Source: Bacillota bacterium (GTDB lineage Bacteria > Bacillota > Clostridia > Acetivibrionales > DTU013). From it: a DNA stretch of 64,000 nucleotides. Below the pieces are notes generated by a model. The model was not told where the DNA came from, searched no databases, and worked only from the letters and a program-made list of their open reading frames with translations. Made by a program: the position numbers and the translations under genes. The DNA lies in NCBI GenBank assembly GCA_023418915.1, contig JAEZYU010000027.1, positions 31,640-95,639 of the forward strand, given 5' to 3'. Below, piece by piece: positions 8,387 to 17,600 of this stretch. Each line of letters starts with the position of its first letter. The first letter of the stretch is position 1.

Positions 8387-9701
8387 GGCGGTAGACTGCA
8401 GCACTTCCTGTGATTGGCCGGACATTGATTGCAGAGGGCTGGCGGAGGAAATCAGATTGGAGATCACACAGGAGATAGACAGGACCAGGGATATAAATGA
8501 TGATGAATTGATGGAGATGGTCACAGAAGCTGTGTTTCGTAAATCGGGCAGGCTCTATCTGGATATTGTCAAAAAGCGTGAACTGGCTGATATGGTCTAT
8601 AATTCAATGAGACGTCTTGATATACTTCAGCCGATAATTGACGATAAAAGCATCACAGAGATCATGATTAATGGACCCGACAGGATATTCATTGAATGCG
8701 AAGGCCGCATTTACAAGGCGGAAACAGGATTTGACAGTTTGGCTAAGCTGGAGGATGTCATTCACAATATTGTTTCCAGGACTAACAGGGTAGTAAATGA
8801 GGCGTCGCCGATCGTTGACTTCACACTACAGGATGGATCAAGGGTAAATGTTGTGCTGAAACCTATAGCACTGGATGGACCAATAATGACGATACGGAAG
8901 TTTCCGGACAAACCTATGACATTAGAACAGTTGACAGATGCCGGTTCATTAAGCGTTGATGCAGCGGAGGTGCTGGGCTGCTTTGTCAGGGCGAAATACA
9001 ATATATTCATCTGCGGTGGTACAGGCAGCGGGAAGACAACATTTCTTAATGCACTATCAGGCAGAATACCATCGGATGAAAGAATAATCACCATCGAGGA
9101 CTCGGCAGAGCTGCAGATCAACGGTGTGGATAATATAGTTAGGCTCGAGACGAGAAATGCTAATAGTGAGGGAAAAGGACGGATATCCATAAGGGAGCTG
9201 ATAAAAACATCATTGCGCATGAGACCGGAGAGGATCATAGTCGGTGAGGTAAGAGGCGATGAGGCTCTTGATATGCTGCAGGCAATGAATACAGGTCATG
9301 ATGGATCACTTTCCACCGGACATGCCAATTCGGCTGTTGATATGCTCAAAAGACTTGAAACGATGATAATTTCTGCTGCACCTATACCACTGGAAGCGGT
9401 ACGACAGCAAATCGCCTCAGCTATCGACATAATCATACATTTGGGCAGACTTAGAGACAAGACCAGAAGAGTACTGGAAATAGACGAGATTGTAGACTGC
9501 ATTGATGGCCAGATACAACTTAACCAGCTTTATTTATTTGAGGAGAATGGGCAGAGCGGGGATAAAAACGAAGGCTGCGTCAATCAATCAGATAACAGCA
9601 TGCATGTAGACGGTAGTCTCAAGTGGACCGGGAACATGCTGCATAATCAGCTAAAAATGAGGATGGCAGGAATAAGCTGTAGATTGTGTGGTGAATCGTG
9701 A
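8370..9701 (+). CDS. tadA: TadA/CpaF-type secretion ATPase
   Basis: 443 residues from GTG 8370 (an in-frame TTG at 8379 is an alternative). Walker A is ICGGTGSGKTT near residues 214-224, followed by an Asp box (ITIEDSAEL), Walker B region RIIVGEVRGDEAL and a His box (NTGHDGSLSTGHAN). These are the hallmarks of type II/IV secretion hexameric ATPases of the Tad branch, which power pilus extension and retraction. The short N-terminal all-alpha region and the ITEIMINGPD motif are typical of CpaF. Confidence 0.95.
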   Translation: MNILLEAVDCSTSCDWPDIDCRGLAEEIRLEITQEIDRTRDINDDELMEMVTEAVFRKSGRLYLDIVKKRELADMVYNSMRRLDILQPIIDDKSITEIMINGPDRIFIECEGRIYKAETGFDSLAKLEDVIHNIVSRTNRVVNEASPIVDFTLQDGSRVNVVLKPIALDGPIMTIRKFPDKPMTLEQLTDAGSLSVDAAEVLGCFVRAKYNIFICGGTGSGKTTFLNALSGRIPSDERIITIEDSAELQINGVDNIVRLETRNANSEGKGRISIRELIKTSLRMRPERIIVGEVRGDEALDMLQAMNTGHDGSLSTGHANSAVDMLKRLETMIISAAPIPLEAVRQQIASAIDIIIHLGRLRDKTRRVLEIDEIVDCIDGQIQLNQLYLFEENGQSGDKNEGCVNQSDNSMHVDGSLKWTGNMLHNQLKMRMAGISCRLCGES

Positions 9702-10444
9702 TGCTGGACTACAATACATATATCATGAGTCTAAAGGAAAGAGTATTTTACTCGTCAGCAGCAGCACTGATTATTTTTGCTGCAGGCTTCGTATTTTACA
9801 GGAGTATTTTTTTGTCGATTTTACTGACGCCACTGGCGCTACTGTATCCGCATATCAAAACAAAGGATATTATTAAACGCCGCAGAAAGGAACTCAATAT
9901 ACAATTCAAGGACATGCTGTATTCACTGGCTTCGTCAGTTTCTGCAGGGAAAACCATCGAATCCGCTTTTAAAGAGGCATTAAGGGACCTGTCTGTGCTT
10001 TATCCGGATCCATCTGCATACATACTTGTTGAAATCAAAAGGATAATTAGCAGGCTTGATACAAATGAAACACTGGAAAGCGCACTGACTGAATTTTCCG
10101 GAAGAGCAAGGCTTGAAGATGTGGATAACTTTGTTAATGTATTAAGCATTACTAAAAGATCAGGCGGAAACATAACGGAAATAATAAAGAGCACCTCCGC
10201 CATCATAAACGACAGGATCGAAGTAGGGCAGGAAATAGATATGATGCTGACTGAACGCAGGTTTGAGCAAAAAGTGCTGAATGCAGTGCCGGTACTGATG
10301 ATACTTCTGCTTTCATTCAGTGCGCCCGAGTATATGCAACCTGTTTTCAACACAGCCGCCGGAAGGGTAACAATGACACTGTCGATCATCCTGATTGCCG
10401 CAGCCTGGTGTATTGCATCAAAGGTCAGTGATATTAAGCTTTGA
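9701..10444 (+). CDS. tadB: TadB-like inner membrane platform protein
   Basis: 247 residues. Its ATG at 9701 overlaps the last base of the TadA stop; a GTG at 9698 is the alternative start. The order is two N-terminal membrane helices, a cytoplasmic type II secretion F domain (LYSLASSVSAGKTIESAF) and a C-terminal pair of helices. It should form the membrane platform of the pilus with TadC. Confidence 0.9.
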   Translation: MLDYNTYIMSLKERVFYSSAAALIIFAAGFVFYRSIFLSILLTPLALLYPHIKTKDIIKRRRKELNIQFKDMLYSLASSVSAGKTIESAFKEALRDLSVLYPDPSAYILVEIKRIISRLDTNETLESALTEFSGRARLEDVDNFVNVLSITKRSGGNITEIIKSTSAIINDRIEVGQEIDMMLTERRFEQKVLNAVPVLMILLLSFSAPEYMQPVFNTAAGRVTMTLSIILIAAAWCIASKVSDIKL

Positions 10445-10505
10445 CTCTTTATCACAGCTTGTAATTTGCCGAATTAACACCAGAATATTTTATCAGAGGT
10501 TTGTG

Positions 10506-11366
10506 ATGATAATTATTTTATCTGTATTGGCAGCTGCAATGGCGATCCTGCATTTTGCCTCAGTCGGTAGATATGCGGATATTCTGAGTATGCTCGAGAA
10601 AAAAGAGTATCCGCTCAAAGATATACTGCCAACTGGACTTCTGATAGTCGATACATTCAAACACGGCTGGAATAATAGCTATGACCGAAAGTTGATGTTT
10701 GCAGTAACCGAGCTTTATGGATATGGCAAGGCAATGGCCATGCTTCGTGTACATTGGGCAAACAAAATTTTACTGATGCTGTCAGCGCTTGTATTTGAGG
10801 TTGTTGTCGGACTGTTCACCCTATTTGATGGTGGTTACGTATTTTTCAGTATTTGCGTATTAGTATCAATATTTATTTTTAGTGACAAAGACCTCCATGA
10901 AAAAGTGAAAAAAAGAAGGCGGACGATTCAGCTGGAATTCCCTGATTTTGTAAACAAGTTGACTCTGCTTGTCAACGCAGGCATGACAGTGTCCAGAGCC
11001 TGGGAAAAAGCAGCAACTGATACAAACCGACAGACCCCCCTTTACAGGGAACTTCGAACAGCAGTGCAGGAAATCAGGTCCGGAGTGCCTGAGAATAAGG
11101 CATATGAAGAGTTTGCAAAGAGATGCCATATTCCATCTGTCACGCGTTTTGTTTCAGTAATACTGCAGAACATCCGAAAGGGCAGCTCTGAACTAGTGCC
11201 TGTATTACGGTTGCTGGGAAACGAGTGCTGGGAACTGCGTAAGGCGGCTGCCAGAAAGTTTGGGGAAGAAGCATCAACGAAGCTGCTGATACCAATGATG
11301 TTGATGTTCATTGCAATACTGCTCATTGTCGGGATGCCTGCAGTACTGGCATTGAGGAATATATAG
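10506..11366 (+). CDS. tadC: TadC-like inner membrane platform protein
   Basis: 286 residues from ATG 10506. Membrane helices flank a type II secretion F domain with the conserved FPDFVNKLTLLVNAGMTVSRA segment; the C-terminus is a further hydrophobic hairpin. It pairs with TadB as the platform. Its stop codon overlaps the beginning of dispersed element copy D, so that element is transcribed within the operon between tadC and the pilin gene. Confidence 0.9.
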   Translation: MIIILSVLAAAMAILHFASVGRYADILSMLEKKEYPLKDILPTGLLIVDTFKHGWNNSYDRKLMFAVTELYGYGKAMAMLRVHWANKILLMLSALVFEVVVGLFTLFDGGYVFFSICVLVSIFIFSDKDLHEKVKKRRRTIQLEFPDFVNKLTLLVNAGMTVSRAWEKAATDTNRQTPLYRELRTAVQEIRSGVPENKAYEEFAKRCHIPSVTRFVSVILQNIRKGSSELVPVLRLLGNECWELRKAAARKFGEEASTKLLIPMMLMFIAILLIVGMPAVLALRNI

Positions 11367-11445
11367 CGAGGCGAATAATCGAAAGAAAACGGTGAAAAAA
11401 ATTATTCTACAAACGAAAAAATTCTTTTGAAACAAAGTGTTATAA
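11361..11445 (+). repeat. Dispersed palindromic element, copy D (short form, inside the tad operon)
   Basis: It begins ATAGCGAGGCGAATAATCG and ends TTTTGAAACAAAGTGTTATAA. The right half matches copies B and C, and the middle block CGAATAATCGAAAGAAAACG matches copy A. It begins at the tadC stop codon and ends about five bases before the GGAGGTGAT of the pilin gene, so it could act as an intercistronic RNA structure. Confidence 0.6.
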
Positions 11446-11462
11446 GGGATGGAGGTGATAGA

Positions 11463-11678
11463 ATGCGCAGGTTTCTAAAAAATTTCATGAATGAGCAAGA
11501 CGGTCTTGGAACAGTGGAGATAGTTGTCATCATAGCTGTCCTTGTAGGTATAGCATTGATTTTTCGGGATGCGATCATAAAATTTGTGACTAGCATTATG
11601 GAAAGCATCTTTGCAGATCAAAGCATTACTAATGATATCAATAGCAGCAGTATCAGACAGAATAATCAGGTCAATTAG
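11463..11678 (+). CDS. flp: Flp-type pilin
   Basis: 71 residues from ATG 11463 with GGAGGTGATAGA just upstream. A basic leader ending in NEQDG is followed by LGTVEIVVIIAVLVGIALIF, so cleavage after Gly would leave a mature pilin with Glu at position 5, the rule for class III Flp pilins. A short Asn/Ser-rich tail follows. It is the only clear pilin in the cluster. No prepilin peptidase or TadE-like pseudopilin is visible in this window, so those functions must be encoded elsewhere. Confidence 0.88.
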   Translation: MRRFLKNFMNEQDGLGTVEIVVIIAVLVGIALIFRDAIIKFVTSIMESIFADQSITNDINSSSIRQNNQVN

Positions 11679-11784
11679 GCTGGACCTGCCAGTGTTTATC
11701 AGGTAAGCCGACCGTCTTGCTGGATATGGCGGCAAAAGCGAGTGCAATCATGATATTGTCGATTGGTTACGGAGGGTATATATT

Positions 11785-13353
11785 ATGTCCGGGGTCATCG
11801 GGGAAACAAGCAATGGATTGGGATTTATGTATGAAAGTGATGCATCGTCCAGTTTTCTGGTGGTCAGATGTGAAGAAAGTATCGTAGAATATCAGGTTAG
11901 AATGCTTGAAAATAATGACATTAGATATGTAGTTCCTGTTGAAATGGTTAAGAAGGAAGGAATCAACCACTTTTTCTATAATATAACTTCCAAAATCCCT
12001 CTGTCACTGTATCTCAAGAGGTATAAGCTCAGCAGGGAGGAATTTCTCAGGCTGCTTCTGAGCGTATCTGTCTGTATAGGCGATTCTTCTGGTTACCTGC
12101 TGACCCCTTCCAACTTTGTTTTGAATGCGGAATATATGTATATCGACCCAGGAACACTTGAGGTTATGCTCATCTACATTCCTGCGAATATCAAAGATAA
12201 TGCTGCAGAGACACTTCAGTCATTTGTTTCTGATTTGCTGATGCAGCATATCCATGAAGAAGGGTTTGCCAGTGGCAACCTAGTTCAACGGATGCTGTCA
12301 GAGGTCAAAAGTGAGTCTTTTAATGTAAAAGGATTCATAAAGCTTATAAATGAATTGCTGTATGGGCAGCAAATTGATGTGACAGCATATCAGCAACAAA
12401 ATCAGGACAAAGATAATTGTAACAAAATACTTGAAGAATATAACAGAAAAGATAAAATAGAGGAAAAGCATGTTGGTAATGAAAGCAAAGACTCGAATAA
12501 CAATATATCACCTGTGATACTTGCGGTACTGCTGCAGTTTTTATTAGGCGGTGCCATATATATGTGCCGCAGTTTATTGGACAATGCAGGGGGAAATCCG
12601 GCAGCTACCTATGCTGCAGTAATATTGATTGTCTTATCGATAGAAGTACTGGTATTCAAAAAGCTTTATGATATGAAGCTTTTTAGTATCAAGGGTGTTG
12701 GCAAAGCTAAGGACAATACAGTGACAAATAAAGCAGATTCATCAGAACCGCAACGGACACAGATCGAAAAAGCAACAGGCCATACATTATATGGAGAAGG
12801 TAATTCTTTTCACAGAAGGCCAAAGATTGATGAAAATGGATCAAACAGCGTATATCCAGAACAATTAGAAAGTAGTGTAAACACCGGGTATGTTGAGCCG
12901 AATAAGAGCGGGGTGCATATTGAAAATGCAGAACAGCCTAGTGAAGAAGCTGCCCGATATGTTATGCCGAGCAATAGCGAAATGAAACATCAAAAAACAG
13001 AGTTGCTCGGAACAGCCACAAAGGAAGCATGTGTACTAAAATGTACAGACAGATTCAATGGAGGGCAAGACATAATTATTGATAAGGATGAGTTCATCAT
13101 CGGCAGGCTTTCCGGTCATGTAGATTATGTGTTGCATAACAATGCTGTTGGCAAGCTGCATGCAGAGCTCATCTGCAGAAATGGCTCATGTTATGTTAAG
13201 GATTTGAGTTCTATCAATGGAACTTATATCAACAATCTTAGAATAGAGAGTAACAAGGAGATCGAACTCAAGGATAATGACAGCCTGTTGTTTGCAAACA
13301 GTGAATTTATTTTTATTGGCGGGCACAGAGGAGCATGTGCTGTGTCCGACTGA
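11785..13353 (+). CDS. FHA-domain membrane protein with DUF6382-like N-terminus
   Basis: 522 residues. The first 200 residues match the globular N-terminal domain found in Firmicute Tad clusters (DUF6382-like: TSKIPLSLYLKRYKLSREE). Two membrane helices follow around residues 240-295, then a polar linker, then a C-terminal FHA domain (FIIGRL, KLHAEL, VKDLSSINGTYIN). FHA domains bind phosphothreonine, so the protein may couple Ser/Thr kinase signalling to pilus assembly. It starts at ATG 11785, with GGAGGG about ten bases upstream. Confidence 0.85.
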   Translation: MSGVIGETSNGLGFMYESDASSSFLVVRCEESIVEYQVRMLENNDIRYVVPVEMVKKEGINHFFYNITSKIPLSLYLKRYKLSREEFLRLLLSVSVCIGDSSGYLLTPSNFVLNAEYMYIDPGTLEVMLIYIPANIKDNAAETLQSFVSDLLMQHIHEEGFASGNLVQRMLSEVKSESFNVKGFIKLINELLYGQQIDVTAYQQQNQDKDNCNKILEEYNRKDKIEEKHVGNESKDSNNNISPVILAVLLQFLLGGAIYMCRSLLDNAGGNPAATYAAVILIVLSIEVLVFKKLYDMKLFSIKGVGKAKDNTVTNKADSSEPQRTQIEKATGHTLYGEGNSFHRRPKIDENGSNSVYPEQLESSVNTGYVEPNKSGVHIENAEQPSEEAARYVMPSNSEMKHQKTELLGTATKEACVLKCTDRFNGGQDIIIDKDEFIIGRLSGHVDYVLHNNAVGKLHAELICRNGSCYVKDLSSINGTYINNLRIESNKEIELKDNDSLLFANSEFIFIGGHRGACAVSD

Positions 13354-13372
13354 ACGAAAAGGGGAGTTGTAT

Positions 13373-14665
13373 ATGCCAAATAGAAGATATGCGTGGCATG
13401 AAAGGGCAATAGTTAAAAAACTGATGGAGGCCATATTGTTAGCGCTGCTTTCAACAATTCTTGTACTATGTATGCCTATAAGAGCGTATGCCGGTGAGGA
13501 GTCAGACCCGGATGACAATGAGACAGCATACAGGGTCAGGCCTTTACAGGAGAAGTTAGCGGTCTTGGAGCCTGCTGATATAGATAGAGAGTTATCTTCA
13601 TATGGAGATATGCAGTCCCACTGGAGCCGTAAAGAGGTCGGTATGCTTTCGAGTATTGAAATTATATGCGGCTATAATGGTATGTTTAGTCCTGATGCTC
13701 CGGTTCAGGTAGATCATTTCCTGAAGATGACGGTGAGATCTATGGGCTTTTCGCCTGATGAGAACACTAAATATTGGGCTCAGAATTATATAGATATAGC
13801 ACTGGAGCAGAATCTTATCGAAAAAAAGGAGTTTGCCGATTACAGACGGCCCATTGCCCGGGAGGAAGCTACAAGGATTATTGTAAAGGCAGCACTGCTA
13901 AAGGAAGAATTTCCATACAGCGATCCATACAACAACCCAGACAATCTGGTCCGATCAAAGATCGGAGACTACTCGGAGATCAAGGATGAAAACAAGCAGT
14001 ACATTCTGCAGTCATATGAGATTGGACTAATTTGGGGATCAGGCGGGCTATTCAGGCCGGCAGAGACACTGACCCGTGCGGAAGCGGCAACTATTATGAT
14101 AAGATACCTGGATGATGCATCACGGGTGCCGTTCACACCGGCTGAGGATGAGGTATACACATGTGTGAATTATGATGGCTCAGCTGTGACAGCATGGCCG
14201 CCACCAAATAGAGAAGTTATAGATGCTGCAAATGCCTTTAAGGCATCTTTGCTAAAAAATAAAGGATATATCTTAACAGGATACAGTGACTGTCATGTAA
14301 TAGCATATAATTTTTATGAGAATGAAGAAAAATGTAGACAAAATAGCATATTGAATATTCAAATGGGAATAGATCTTGATATTATTAATGATGCATATCT
14401 TAGTGAACATCCCTATCATTTTACACTTTATGATGCTGAAGCTGTAATGCGGCTACATAGAGATGTAGTATATGATATGTTTATATTTTTGTTTGATGCT
14501 GATGCTGACAAAGCTATTTCAGTGTTTGACAGATACCTTGTTTATGCTGTTGAGAATGACCAGGAACATCGTATAGAAGAGATCACTTACAACAGTCGTC
14601 TTATGTTCTTTCATAAAATTGGCGGTGACAACGGTTTTACTCTACACATCCATACAAAAAAATAA
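13373..14665 (+). CDS. Exported SLH-domain protein of the Tad cluster
   Basis: 430 residues from ATG 13373 (RBS AAAGGGGAG). A signal peptide (ILLALLSTILVLCMP, ending AYAG) is followed by three SLH units: around MLSSIEIICGYNGMFSPD, YIDIALEQNLIEKKEFADY and SYEIGLIWGSGGLFRP with TRAEAATIMIRYL. The last 170 residues are a separate alpha/beta region that I do not recognise. It probably sits in the wall and could anchor or guide the pilus. It lies 20 bases after the FHA gene and 27 bases before the giant protein, so all three are likely co-transcribed. Confidence 0.85.
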   Translation: MPNRRYAWHERAIVKKLMEAILLALLSTILVLCMPIRAYAGEESDPDDNETAYRVRPLQEKLAVLEPADIDRELSSYGDMQSHWSRKEVGMLSSIEIICGYNGMFSPDAPVQVDHFLKMTVRSMGFSPDENTKYWAQNYIDIALEQNLIEKKEFADYRRPIAREEATRIIVKAALLKEEFPYSDPYNNPDNLVRSKIGDYSEIKDENKQYILQSYEIGLIWGSGGLFRPAETLTRAEAATIMIRYLDDASRVPFTPAEDEVYTCVNYDGSAVTAWPPPNREVIDAANAFKASLLKNKGYILTGYSDCHVIAYNFYENEEKCRQNSILNIQMGIDLDIINDAYLSEHPYHFTLYDAEAVMRLHRDVVYDMFIFLFDADADKAISVFDRYLVYAVENDQEHRIEEITYNSRLMFFHKIGGDNGFTLHIHTKK

Positions 14666-14692
14666 AAAATACTAATAATTTGTGAGGTTGTT

Positions 14693-17600
14693 ATGAAAAA
14701 TAAATTTTTCATATGTATACTTATTTTTGCTATTTTGCTACCAAATATTACCACCGCAAAGGATGATACGCGATACTACGAGACAAGCTGCAAATGGGAG
14801 ACATATTATGACAATACCGACCTTTTTGATTGGCTGTCCGGCTTGCCATATGGTGTTGTCCCTGTTGCAAAGGGAAGACCGTTCAACTACCGTATTTGGT
14901 TCGGGAAGGGCATCGTTGTTTATGGTACACCAGAGCAGGCAAACTCAAATAACAGCTACAGGACCAATTATAAAGAGGATACTCTGAACGGAAACGGAGT
15001 AGGCTTTTACAAGAAGGCGGGACACAAGCGTGGTGAATACAGGTATGATGGATTTACCATAGAAGGAAACCTCTACGCTAATACGAATTTTCCTCTTGAT
15101 GTAAAACGGATAACACCTCTGGAGGATATCGCATGGATATATCATTATTGGGATAGTAGTTATATCAGCACAAAATTTGTGGGTGAACCTTCTACAAAAA
15201 TAAGTATTTATACAAAGGCAGCAATTTCAGACCCAACAAATATCGGTAAAAGAACACGTGAATGGATCAACAATGGAATGACTGAGTTCAAAATCAGGAA
15301 TGGTGTTTTGGACACCGGTATGGGCAATCCGGCACCGGGTCAGAAGCCTGATGGCACGTGGGATTTTCATAACTTCTTAAATGTACAGTCAGCACCGTCT
15401 GCAAAATTCAATGGAGAGGGACGTATGTTCAGGTTTGATAAGGCAGGCAAGCTGTTTTACATGGGTTTCACGATAAAAAAGTATCAGAAGGAACATACGC
15501 CGGTTGAGGTTACGGTCAACGTCATAAATAAAAATGAACTCAGCTTCATAGATTATGGAGATGATAATCCTAAAGATTTTGAAAAACAGACAGTAGACGT
15601 AAAAGTGGAAGTGACTGCAAAGCTAAAGGATGAAGAGCATATGAAGGATCCTCTGGCCAGAGCTGCGTTTTATACAAGAGATGACAGGGAACGTTGGGAA
15701 ATCACACTCAATGGTGAGGCTGCCGGGGATGATAACATACAGATATACGACAACATGGCGAAAACCATATTCACTGTTGCGATGACAAAGGGTCGAATAA
15801 CAGCTTTAGAGGAGCGAAGTATGACGTTCAGCGCAACGGCCCGTTGCATATATTTTGATGAAAAGTATGATGAGGGAAGCAACCATGGCAGTGCAGATTT
15901 TGCTGTGGAGGAATATATTATTGAGAATGAACCTCCATTTTTAATGGAGCCAAAATGTGTGATACCTGAAATAGGATTTGATATAGTTAAGTTTAATGCG
16001 CATGATGACACTAACATGGAGGGGATATCTGACAGGAGGGTCATGATAAACGGTGCAGAAGTGGATGACAGGAAATTCTTTAGCGGAGAGTATATCTTTG
16101 GTACCGGACAGGACGGCCTGAAAAGAGTTGATGTATATTATACCGACCAGGAAGGAAACACAGCCCTACACACGGCATGGACTTACATATACGATACAAA
16201 ACCAACTGCGCAGTTTAGTATTTCAGGCACGTTCAAGCAAAACAGAAAAATAACTGTGACAGATAAATCAAATATCGCAGGATGTGATATAGTCAACAGC
16301 ATTTATCCTATCAAATCGTACTCGTGGAAAATCAAAGCCGTAAGCGGTAATGCATCATCTATTAAGAGGAAGGATAACAGTACCACACAAAAGGACTTGC
16401 TTTTTAAGTCACCCGGCTCATATGAGGCGGAACTCACGGTAACAAACTCTCTAGGCAGGGTATCAGACCCATATATCGTAAGGTTTGAAATATTTCCAGA
16501 CTATGAACCGGCGCTGGAAATTGATCTTGATAATTCAGTCATATCAAGACTTGAAACAGTAAGTGCATGGAACTATAATGCATACAGCACGGATAATGAC
16601 ATAATAGTCAAAAATAATATCGAGCTCTGGTACGACAGTGATAATGATGGAGACTACGACAAGCTTCTTGAAACTTACGATGGAAGTGAGGGTTTCCCTG
16701 AATTTCATCCAGTCGGTTTGGGGAAATACAAATTCATCAACACAGTGGAGGAAGGCTTTGGGGAGGATACGATAAAGGAATTCATATCAGATGATGATCG
16801 CGTCAGCAGGATACTAGAGCGTGAAATACTTGTGGACAATATTCAGCCAATGGCAGGCTTATATGTTCAGATACCTGTCAACAGACCACAGATCGATACA
16901 TTTATTATGCTCGATTCAGGACTTGAGGGGGATAAGGTAAGATATATTAAGGACAACAGGCTCGAAATCAATAACTATCTGAGATCAGCCAATATCCAGT
17001 CCAGTGTTGAGGTATGGGATCTTCGTACATACAAGTATGAACAAGAGGCAAGTACTTCTGTCCATACAGGAGGCAGTTCGCCGCCTCTTACAAAGGAGTA
17101 TACAAACAATGGGTATCATGGTGTTCTGAACAGGACCAGTGTTTCGAACAACCGCTATCAGACCGATGAGGGGGTATATACGACAAAGAAGGAGACGAAA
17201 ACTGTCACGGGGACTCTCTCAGGTTGGACTGAATCATACTATACATATACGGCCAGCGGGTGGAAGATGTTGTCTTCAAAGGGTACAAATCAGCCGGTCT
17301 TAGAGTACAACGAGAATGGTTATACCGGCAGTCTTAGTAAAGTTTCGTATACGACCGATACTGATAACGGCAAGCCGACCGGGTCAGGTACTATAGGGGA
17401 GAAATATACGTGGAGAAGAACATATACCGGCTATTACAGTGGCGAGGTCACAAGGTATGTCCAGGTCTGGGTTCCCAGATTAGTTTGGCATAATGATTAT
17501 ACAGGCTTCTATTCCGGTATTATATGCAAGGACATCAAACAGCCATTTGTAGATCCTTTCAGACCTACATCAAAAAAATACATTATTTATGTTGCCAATG

